Assembly (NCBI GenBank): GCA_030595455.1
Contig: JAUVDF010000060.1
Span: 1 to 6,309 of the forward strand
Direction of reading: 5' to 3'
Source of the DNA: Fidelibacterota bacterium
GTDB lineage: Bacteria > Fidelibacterota > UBA8477 > JABMPR01
DNA: 6,309 bases
Shown here in pieces: positions 1 to 5,694 of this stretch. Under the pieces are notes generated by a model, which saw only the letters and a program-made list of their open reading frames with translations, did not search any database and was not told where the DNA came from. The first letter of the stretch is position 1, and each line of letters opens with the position of its first letter. The position numbers were made by a program, and so were the translations under genes.

Positions 1-688
1 CAAAAGGGGTAAAATCAGCCCTGAGAAATATGCTCAAGTCGAGTTAGAAACGATTCACCCCACCTTTGACAGGCTCAAAACCCAGGCCATTAGTGAAGGC
101 TTACTTCAGCCTAAAGTGAACTACGGTTACTACGCTTGTCAGTCTGAAGTCGACCGCTTGTGGATTTACGAGCAGCCTACAGATCCAGAGCCTAAACATT
201 TTATCGATTTTCCAAGACAGGGAGAAGAACCGGGGAGATCTATCCCTGACTACTTCCGCAGTAGGGATTCTGGAGAGCGTGATGTTCTGGCCTTTCAGTT
301 AGTAACAGTGGGAGCCAGAGCTACGGAATATGCCCAGGAACTATTTGATAAAAATATTTATACTGAGTATTTATACTTTCACGGATTAGCAGTTGAAACG
401 GCTGAGGCATTGGCTGAATACTGGCATAAAAAGATTCGGGAAGAGCTCAATATTCATCAGCAGGATGGGCAACAGACTAAAGAATTATTCCGTCAGAAAT
501 ATCAGGGAAGCCGTTACTCCTTTGGCTATCCAGCCTGCCCGGAATTAAAAGACCAGGAATTGATCTTCAAGCTCCTGGAGGCAACTTCAGAAGGTTTGGA
601 GCTAACTGAAGAATACCAGATTGTGCCTGAACAGAGCACCTCGGCTATTATTGTGCATCATCCACAGGCCAAATATTTTTCTACCTAA
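1..688 (+). CDS. metH: Cobalamin-dependent methionine synthase, C-terminal reactivation domain (5'-partial)
   Basis: This is the 3' end of a gene cut by the left edge; the first complete codon is at 2 and the frame is open from there to the TAA at 686-688 (228 residues visible). MetH moves a methyl group from methyltetrahydrofolate through methylcobalamin to homocysteine in the cytoplasm, and this domain binds AdoMet to remethylate oxidised cob(II)alamin. Family signatures visible are LLQPKVNYGYYACQSE (about 98-145), IPDYFRSRDSGERDVLAFQLVTVG (248 onward, whose Asp lies where E. coli MetH has its AdoMet-contacting Asp), YLYFHGLAVETAEALAEYWH, the AdoMet-binding RYSFGYPACP at 512-541 and the terminal HHPQAKYF at 656-679. 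A GTG at 116 could be read as a start, but it is the conserved Val of the KVxYGY motif and homology continues upstream, so I treat it as internal. Whether the folate, homocysteine and cobalamin modules are in the same gene cannot be seen; some bacteria encode the activation domain separately. The family assignment is very secure. Confidence 0.95.
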   Translation, partial: KRGKISPEKYAQVELETIHPTFDRLKTQAISEGLLQPKVNYGYYACQSEVDRLWIYEQPTDPEPKHFIDFPRQGEEPGRSIPDYFRSRDSGERDVLAFQLVTVGARATEYAQELFDKNIYTEYLYFHGLAVETAEALAEYWHKKIREELNIHQQDGQQTKELFRQKYQGSRYSFGYPACPELKDQELIFKLLEATSEGLELTEEYQIVPEQSTSAIIVHHPQAKYFST

Positions 689-709
689 GTATTGTTGATC
701 AAATACTTA
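686..709. terminator. AT-rich hairpin spanning both convergent stop codons; possible weak bidirectional terminator
   Basis: TAAGTATT (686-693) and AATACTTA (702-709) form an 8-bp perfect stem around an 8-nt loop. The metH TAA is the start of the left arm and the receptor's TGA (minus strand, 699-701) lies in the loop. The stem has a single G-C pair and there is no good T-tract on either strand, so it is not a canonical intrinsic terminator. The position between two converging genes is the main argument for a role. Confidence 0.25.
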
Positions 710-3053
710 TTCTAAACCCGAAAAATGGTAATCGTGGTAACATGTAGGATGTGAATCGGGTCTTGTAGTCATCAGACCAAAAGTATTCGTAAATGTTCTT
801 GTGATCTAAGCTATTAACTAATTCTAAATAAGCTTCCATTTCGACCGCATTAAACAACTTTCTTTTCGTAGAGAAACGGATATCTAATCGTTCGTAAGTC
901 GGGTAACGTGAACTACTTCTTTGTTCAAACACAAGTTCTCCCAGATCATCATAGATCACATTCCCTGCTGCGTCTTTTTGGGGAGCTGTCCAGGGGAACC
1001 CGCTGCCATAGCTGTATTGAAGATCTACAAATATTTTCCAGAATAGTTCCGTACGGGTCACCAGTGAGAAGGTATGCCGTTGATCAAATTCCCGGTAGTA
1101 ATAGTAGGTTTCATCACTTTTCTCTTTGGTTATCCCATAAGAATAGCTTAGCCAGCCTGACAATCTTTGATTGGGCATGGGACGTTTTTGAAGGAACACT
1201 TCAGCTCCGTAAGCAAAACCCAAACCTGAATTATCCGGTATGAAATTATTAATTGAATCTGGAGGCATGACCAAATTCTCTAAATGTTTATAATAAGTTT
1301 CTAGCTTGATCGTATAGGCTGGGGTTGGTTCAATTTCTATTCCCAGTAAACTGTGATCAGCTCGTTCCGTTTCCAGGGTGATAGTCTCGAATAAATTCCA
1401 TTCTATTGACCTCTCAAATCGTTCAAATAGTGAAACAAAATTAGGTGCCTGATAATAGTGTCCCCACCCTAGATGAAGGGAAGCGTGTTCTGCAAAATTA
1501 TAGCTCATTGCTATCCGAGGGCTATACACCCATTCTTGAGTAAATGTCGAATAGTCAGCGCGAGCCCCAATTAAAAGATTTACAATTGGAGGTAATAATT
1601 TCCATTCATCCTGAAGGTAGAACCCCGTCATAGATGATGCATTTTGTAGACGAAGGTCACGACTAATAATCTCTGAATCAGTAGCTCTTCTATCCTCAGG
1701 ATTCAGTTCATAAAACGTGGTGGAGTCCATGGTCATTGCTATACTTATATCGGTAATGAGGTCCGACAGTGAAATTCCGGCCTTAAGTGAATGAGTAGTG
1801 GATACAATATGGGTTAAGTCCTCCCTTATCTCTGTTTTACGCATGTCGATCACCGGAGTATACTCAAGCTCGCCAGCTTTTAAATCAAGGGTCCAGGTAT
1901 CATTGAATCGTGAGAGGGTCAGATTTGACAAGGACACATCACTAAAAGCGTTTCCCCACCCGACACTGGTTAACCGACTATCAATAAAGTTGCTCAAGGT
2001 GAAAAAATCCGCATCCTTAAACAGGTCATCGTCTTCCCCTTCCCCCTCAACTTCGAGATCGGCCAGAATCATTTCTTCATGTGAGTCAGTAAAATTAAAT
2101 CTGATCTTCTGTTCAGGCGATAAATCATAAACAATTTTAGTCTGCAGATCTCTAAAATTGGGTAGAACGGTTCCAGCGGGCAAGTCTGCTAGCTCATCCA
2201 GTAAAATATCATAGTAAGTACGGCGACCTGATAGTATCCAGGAACCCTCCTCGCCTGCACCTGGCAGTGGTCCCTCTCCAAGGAGTCGCACATCAATCAA
2301 ACTGGCACTTGCTTTTGCGTGTGTATCGAAACGGCTCCCTTCACGATTACGGGCAATAAGTACAGAGGAAAGTTTATCACCATATTGAGCTGAAAATCCA
2401 CCTGGCAATAGCTCAACATACTCTACCACATCGGGGTTAAACATACTTATGGGACCACCAAGAGCTTTCAGGCGATAGGGATTAAAAACTGGAACATCAT
2501 CAATTATTATCAAGTTTTGATCAGGAGTTCCACCACGTACAAAGAACTGTGCTGAAGCATCTGAACGAGCAACAACACCAGGCATCGTTGTGATTCCTCT
2601 GAAAATATCCTCACCACCACCAGCCAGGGTCAAGATCTCACGCGGTCTTAATTTCCGGCGGCTAGGATTAAGTTTTTCACTCTGCTCATCCTGCTTGGTT
2701 CGAGTCACAGTCACAGCATCTATCTCAATTGGGATGGATTCGAGTTGTACATTTATGCTGGTGGTCTGGCTTGGTGCAATATCTAATTGACGTATGATCT
2801 TTACCTTATAACCAACCATCCTGACGTGCAGCCTGTATTGACCTATTGGAATTTGGTCAATGGTGAAGCTCCCCTGCGTATCACTTGCTGCTCCCAGACG
2901 AGTACCATCCAAGATGATATTCACACCTGGTAAGCTCTCCCCGGTTTTTGAATCGGAAACATTTCCAGTAAGCGTACCCGTCTCGGCTGCCCATGAGCTG
3001 ACACACAAGAGCATGATCACAGTTATCCTCAAAATATATGAATATGAGTTCAC
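699..3053 (-). CDS. TonB-dependent outer-membrane receptor with N-terminal carboxypeptidase-regulatory-like domain
   Basis: Complete 784-residue outer-membrane receptor expected to import a bound ligand using energy from TonB-ExbBD. Residues 1-23 form a signal peptide (Arg9, hydrophobic ITVIMLLCV, likely cut near SWA-A). Residues 25-104 are a carboxypeptidase-regulatory-like beta-sandwich (GNVSDSKTGESLPGVNI, then the IGQYRLHVRMVGY end). DAVTVTR at about 112-118 is a possible TonB box. The plug follows at about 130-235, with MPGVVARSDASAQFFVRGG, NLIIIDDVPVFNP and VEYVELLPGGFSAQYGDKLSS. The rest is barrel, with alternating strands and aromatic girdles, ending FFGFRISI rather than in the usual terminal Phe. 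The start is a GTG at 3053; an in-frame TAA lies eight codons upstream. A second GTG at codon 12 has a better Shine-Dalgarno (GAGG, 6 nt away) but would destroy the signal peptide. The substrate is unknown: no partner lipoprotein, SusD or siderophore gene is adjacent. The gene is alone on its strand in this window. Confidence 0.92.
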   Translation of the reverse strand: MNSYSYILRITVIMLLCVSSWAAETGTLTGNVSDSKTGESLPGVNIILDGTRLGAASDTQGSFTIDQIPIGQYRLHVRMVGYKVKIIRQLDIAPSQTTSINVQLESIPIEIDAVTVTRTKQDEQSEKLNPSRRKLRPREILTLAGGGEDIFRGITTMPGVVARSDASAQFFVRGGTPDQNLIIIDDVPVFNPYRLKALGGPISMFNPDVVEYVELLPGGFSAQYGDKLSSVLIARNREGSRFDTHAKASASLIDVRLLGEGPLPGAGEEGSWILSGRRTYYDILLDELADLPAGTVLPNFRDLQTKIVYDLSPEQKIRFNFTDSHEEMILADLEVEGEGEDDDLFKDADFFTLSNFIDSRLTSVGWGNAFSDVSLSNLTLSRFNDTWTLDLKAGELEYTPVIDMRKTEIREDLTHIVSTTHSLKAGISLSDLITDISIAMTMDSTTFYELNPEDRRATDSEIISRDLRLQNASSMTGFYLQDEWKLLPPIVNLLIGARADYSTFTQEWVYSPRIAMSYNFAEHASLHLGWGHYYQAPNFVSLFERFERSIEWNLFETITLETERADHSLLGIEIEPTPAYTIKLETYYKHLENLVMPPDSINNFIPDNSGLGFAYGAEVFLQKRPMPNQRLSGWLSYSYGITKEKSDETYYYYREFDQRHTFSLVTRTELFWKIFVDLQYSYGSGFPWTAPQKDAAGNVIYDDLGELVFEQRSSSRYPTYERLDIRFSTKRKLFNAVEMEAYLELVNSLDHKNIYEYFWSDDYKTRFTSYMLPRLPFFGFRISI

Positions 3054-3107
3054 AGTATTCCAAATTTGATATAATTAACTACATTGACAATGAAAAATTT
3101 AGCTTAC

Positions 3108-3135
3108 CTGACAAAATATTCTTCATTAATATGCT
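3108..3135 (+). promoter_or_regulatory. Candidate promoter for the SLC12 transporter gene
   Basis: CTGACA (3108-3113, five of six matches to TTGACA) and TATGCT (3130-3135, four of six to TATAAT) are separated by 16 bp. The predicted start would leave a leader of roughly 45 nt before the ATG at 3190. The -10 overlaps a perfect 10-bp palindrome at 3131-3140. An alternative TTGACA at 3084-3089 has no acceptable -10 at a normal distance. The fit is moderate, and the host's sigma-factor preference is unknown. Confidence 0.3.
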
Positions 3136-3140
3136 AGCAT
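3131..3140. repeat. Perfect 10-bp palindrome over the candidate -10 element
   Basis: ATGCTAGCAT reads the same on both strands and overlaps five of the six bases of the candidate -10 at 3130-3135. It could be a small dimeric-repressor operator for the transporter. The symmetry does not extend past 10 bp, so chance is a real alternative. Confidence 0.3.
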
Positions 3141-3189
3141 GATGACTCTTCTCCAGGCCAGCGATAGCTAAACACAGGAACAGGAATAC

Positions 3190-5373
3190 ATGAAAAAACT
3201 CGGGACATTTGCTGGGGTCTTTACTCCCACCATACTAACTATTTTGGGTGTGATCATGTATTTACGCCTGGGTTGGGTAGTCGGCAACGCCGGCCTGGGA
3301 GGTGCCCTGATTATTATTCTCCTGGCGAAGATGATTACGCTTACAACCGGTTTATCCATTGCCGCCATTGCCACCAACACGCGAGTTGGCGCCGGTGGCT
3401 CCTATGCGCTTATTTCACGATCTCTCGGACTGGAAGCGGGAAGCGCTGTGGGCATTCCCTTGTATCTCTCGCAGACTTTGGGTGGAGCGATGTATATTTC
3501 TGGGTTTACGGAAGCCTGGATGGCTTTATTCCCAACCCATGACCCCCTGGTAATTGGCGTATCCGTACTGCTCATTGTACTCGGCGTTAGTCTTCTGGGA
3601 GCCCAGTTTGCCATGCGCACTCAGTACCTAATCATGTTTGTGATTGCTGCCTCCCTGGTCTCCTTTTTTGCAGCCAGCAGTGAGGTGACGCCACAGATTC
3701 AGATCTGGGGTGATTTCTCCCAAGCCCCTTTTTGGGTTGTATTTGCCATCTTTTTCCCGGCCGTTACTGGTATTGAAGCCGGGGCAGCCATGTCTGGTGA
3801 TCTAAAAGACTCGAAAAAATCATTACCGGTCGGTATGCTCTCAGCTATCGCCGTTTCCTTTGTAATTTATGTGGTGGTTGCTTACTACCTGGCTCGACTG
3901 GCTCAGCCGGAAGCCTTGGTGGCAAACACCAACATCATGATGGACATCTCCCGTTGGCGACTGGTAGTTGCTGCCGGTGTCCTGGGAGCAACTTTATCCT
4001 CAGCTTTGGGCTCCGTAGTTGGAGCGCCCAGAACCCTGATGACTATGGGTTCAGATAAGGTGATCCCCTTCTTCCGTTTTTTTGCCAAACGGAGTAAAGC
4101 TGGCGAACCGGTTTATTCAGTAATATTTACAGCCTTAGCCATTCTTGTCAGTCTATTGCTAGGAGATTTGAATACAATCGCTCCTTTGCTAACCATGTTT
4201 TTCCTGATCACGTATGCCACGATTAATCTTGCTGTCGCCTTGCAACTGGGAATCGGTATTCCCTCTTTCCGCCCCAGATTCAAGGTTCATATCAGCATCC
4301 CCATCATTGGATTTATCTGGGCAGTAGTGGTTATGTTTCTGGTAAATCCGGTCTTTGCTGCAGTGGCCTGGTTGCTGATCATCGCCGCCTATCTGGTTCA
4401 AGTTAAACGTGGATTGCAGGCTCCCTGGGGAGATATCCGCGCCGGGATGTTTATCGCCATGGCTGAATGGTCTGCCAAACAATCACAGAAATTGAGATCC
4501 CATCCCAAGACCTGGAAACCGAATATTATGGTACCCGTGGAAAACCCATTATCCTGGGATCACCGCCTGGCTTTCCTGAGAGATATTATTTTCCCCTCTG
4601 GTACACTGAGATTGTTTTCTGTGAAAATTACCGAGGAAAGCTTCAACTCAATCATTCGATCTGCCAGTAACCGCCTATTTGGTCGGGGACCAGAAATTCA
4701 GGAGCCCTCTCCTGAGCATGATATGAAAGAGGAGCAACTAGAAATACTGGCTGCCCCCTTAAAGGACGAAGATATTCTGGTAAGTACGTCTGTCATCGAG
4801 TGTCGCCATTTTCTGGAAGGAATCAGCATTACCGCTCAGGTTATGCGCAGCACGCACTTTCCTCCCAACATTATGTTCCTGAGCATGAGTCATGACCGTG
4901 CTAAAGATGAACGCCTGGAAGATATGATCGCGATTGCAGTTCGTGAGAAAATGGGAATTGCTGTCTATTCAAAGCACCCTCAACTGGATCTTGGTGAGCA
5001 AGAAACATTAAATGTCTGGCTCAGACGTTCCAGTCCCAACAAGGACCTGGCAATTCTGATGACCATTCAGCTCAATCGGAATTGGAATGGCAAACTGAGG
5101 TTTGTCACAGTCGTAGCGAATCAGAATGAAGCAGCTAAGGCTCGTGCGGCTCAGACCAGGCTCATTGATCGAGCCCGACTACCATTAAGCACTGAGTCTA
5201 TCATTTTAGTTGGTGATTTTACAGCTGTTCTTCCGGATGCCCCCAGGGCAGATCTAAATATCTTTGGCATCTCCAATGAACTGGATGGAGACACCATGCA
5301 TAATCTGGCCGCCGCCGTTAACACTTCCTGCCTGTTTGTTAAAGACAGTGGTGTTGAGAGCATGGTAGTATAA
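3190..5373 (+). CDS. SLC12-family (cation-chloride cotransporter-like) membrane transporter
   Basis: A 727-residue inner-membrane transporter of the APC superfamily, closest in motifs to animal NKCC/KCC proteins and their prokaryotic homologues, which couple K+ and/or Na+ to Cl-. About twelve membrane helices fill residues 7-405. Signatures are ILGVIMYLRLGWVVGNAG (TM1), GLSIAAIATNTRVGAGGSYALISRSLG (TM2-3), FFPAVTGIEAGAAMSGDLKD (TM6), GATLSSALGSVVGAPR (TM8) and FFLITYATIN (TM10). Aligned by eye to human NKCC1, K+-site Tyr72, Pro190 and Thr193 are kept, but the TM1 Asn is Thr17. The chloride-site GV (20-21), GI (194-195) and Tyr342 are kept. The sodium-site Ala267 and Ser270-Ser271 are kept, but the TM1 Trp is Leu19. 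Residues about 407-727 form a soluble cytoplasmic domain beginning near HPKTWKPNIMVPVE (438-451), like the SLC12 C-terminal domain. The start is supported by AGGAA 9 nt upstream. Family is secure; ion specificity is inferred. A looser APC-type amino-acid permease role is the alternative. Confidence 0.92.
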   Translation: MKKLGTFAGVFTPTILTILGVIMYLRLGWVVGNAGLGGALIIILLAKMITLTTGLSIAAIATNTRVGAGGSYALISRSLGLEAGSAVGIPLYLSQTLGGAMYISGFTEAWMALFPTHDPLVIGVSVLLIVLGVSLLGAQFAMRTQYLIMFVIAASLVSFFAASSEVTPQIQIWGDFSQAPFWVVFAIFFPAVTGIEAGAAMSGDLKDSKKSLPVGMLSAIAVSFVIYVVVAYYLARLAQPEALVANTNIMMDISRWRLVVAAGVLGATLSSALGSVVGAPRTLMTMGSDKVIPFFRFFAKRSKAGEPVYSVIFTALAILVSLLLGDLNTIAPLLTMFFLITYATINLAVALQLGIGIPSFRPRFKVHISIPIIGFIWAVVVMFLVNPVFAAVAWLLIIAAYLVQVKRGLQAPWGDIRAGMFIAMAEWSAKQSQKLRSHPKTWKPNIMVPVENPLSWDHRLAFLRDIIFPSGTLRLFSVKITEESFNSIIRSASNRLFGRGPEIQEPSPEHDMKEEQLEILAAPLKDEDILVSTSVIECRHFLEGISITAQVMRSTHFPPNIMFLSMSHDRAKDERLEDMIAIAVREKMGIAVYSKHPQLDLGEQETLNVWLRRSSPNKDLAILMTIQLNRNWNGKLRFVTVVANQNEAAKARAAQTRLIDRARLPLSTESIILVGDFTAVLPDAPRADLNIFGISNELDGDTMHNLAAAVNTSCLFVKDSGVESMVV

Positions 5374-5524
5374 GTTTCTATTTCACTTATCTAGAATCAG
5401 AATAGGTGGATATTTTACTGGTCTTTCCCAAGTGTTTTCACAAACAATTATTGTATTAATCAGACATCATACTCCGATTATAATTGCACTGTTTGCTACT
5501 ACCATTTATTATGGCTACGATAAG

Positions 5525-5544
5525 TGATAATGATTGTAATTTTC
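5525..5544 (+). promoter_or_regulatory. Fur-box-like operator
   Basis: GATAATGATTGTAATTTTC at 5526-5544 matches the classical Fur consensus GATAATGATAATCATTATC at 15 of 19 positions. In the 7-1-7 form, 5525-5539 matches TGATAATnATTATCA at 12 of 14 defined positions, with a perfect left half. It lies about 150 bp before the ATG of a haem-rich cytochrome and overlaps the -35 of the candidate promoter. Such AT-rich motifs also arise by chance in AT-rich spacers, and Fur consensus details vary between phyla. Confidence 0.4.
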
Positions 5545-5563
5545 TAGAAAATGCGAGTATATC
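5534..5563 (+). promoter_or_regulatory. Candidate promoter for the multiheme cytochrome gene
   Basis: TTGTAA (5534-5539) and TATATC (5558-5563) are 18 bp apart and each match the sigma-70 consensus at four of six positions. The leader would be about 125 nt. The -35 falls inside the Fur-like box, which would let Fur block polymerase. CTGACA (5586-5591) with TACTAC (5609-5614) is a competing, weaker pair. Confidence 0.22.
5539..5552. repeat. Perfect 14-bp palindrome in the cytochrome regulatory region
   Basis: ATTTTCTAGAAAAT is fully self-complementary and centred between 5545 and 5546. It shares its left six bases with the end of the Fur-like box and sits in the spacer between the candidate -35 and -10. 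That placement is usual for a repressor operator. It is too AT-rich and lacks a loop, so it is unlikely to be a terminator. Confidence 0.4.
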
Positions 5564-5591
5564 CTATTGAATCTGCCCTGCTTTACTGACA

Positions 5592-5617
5592 AGCGTGAGA
5601 CCAGGAATTACTACGCT
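5592..5617 (+). other. Possible hairpin in the cytochrome 5' leader
   Basis: AGCGT (5592-5596) plus AG (5598-5599) can pair with CTACGCT (5611-5617), giving seven base pairs with one bulged G and an 11-nt loop. It lies about 65 nt before the ribosome binding site and is not followed by a T-tract, so it is not an intrinsic terminator. It matches no riboswitch class I recognise. It may stabilise the leader RNA, or be chance. Confidence 0.2.
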
Positions 5618-5681
5618 GATCCTATTAACAAAAATTTAAACATCCCAGAAATATTCATATTAAAAATGCCGAACAATCTGC

Positions 5682-5687
5682 GAGGAG
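5682..5687 (+). promoter_or_regulatory. Strong Shine-Dalgarno of the multiheme cytochrome
   Basis: GAGGAG lies 7 nt before the ATG at 5695 and is the best-matched ribosome binding site in the window. It fixes the start of the cytochrome gene, which the signal peptide directly after the ATG also supports. Confidence 0.8.
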
Positions 5688-5694
5688 CACAAAG

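Larger units (their letters stand above)
3054..3189. promoter_or_regulatory. Divergent intergenic region between the receptor and the SLC12 transporter
   Basis: This AT-rich 136-bp gap must hold the 5' signals of both diverging genes. For the rightward gene, tandem AGGAA elements lie at 3176-3180 and 3182-3186; the first is 9 nt from the ATG at 3190 and is the better-placed Shine-Dalgarno. For the leftward gene only a weak GGA lies 5 nt before the GTG at 3053. A leftward promoter is unclear. One possibility, if the host uses the Bacteroidota type of sigma factor (TTTG / TAnnTTTG), is TTG (3090-3088 on the minus strand), a 19-nt gap and CAAATTTG at 3068-3061, but that leaves almost no leader. 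No cobalamin riboswitch or Fur-like site was recognised here. Confidence 0.5.
5374..5694. other. 321-bp non-coding spacer upstream of the multiheme cytochrome
   Basis: No credible gene was found on either strand. The first part, 5374-5510, is AT-rich and shows no convincing intrinsic terminator for the transporter gene; the only symmetric element there is a short ACAATtATTGT at 5444-5454. The second half holds a Fur-box-like sequence, an overlapping 14-bp palindrome, a weak promoter candidate, a leader hairpin and a strong ribosome binding site, each listed separately. The size and content suggest that the cytochrome has its own promoter and is not simply read through from the transporter. 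Confidence 0.7.

Noticed and set aside
116..688. A stand-alone 190-residue protein starting at the GTG at 116
   Set aside because: The frame is open back to the left edge and the upstream residues (EKYAQVELETIHPTFDRLKTQAISEGLLQPKV, given here only as a frame check at 23-118) continue MetH homology; the GTG is the conserved Val of KVxYGY and has no ribosome site.
3054..3189. Cobalamin riboswitch upstream of the receptor, suggested by the nearby B12-dependent metH
   Set aside because: The gap is too short and no B12-box-like sequence is visible; metH is convergent, not co-transcribed, so a B12 role for the receptor is unsupported.
5374..5460. Intrinsic terminator after the SLC12 gene
   Set aside because: No GC-rich stem with a following T-run; only short AT symmetric elements such as ACAATtATTGT at 5444-5454.
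5511..5570. Short ATG frame of 19 residues overlapping the Fur-like box
   Set aside because: No Shine-Dalgarno, no recognisable features, and it lies across regulatory-looking sequence.
5551..5589. A 12-residue leader-peptide-like frame (MRVYPIESALLY)
   Set aside because: No ribosome site and no attenuator structure after it; the residue content suggests no amino-acid-sensing role.
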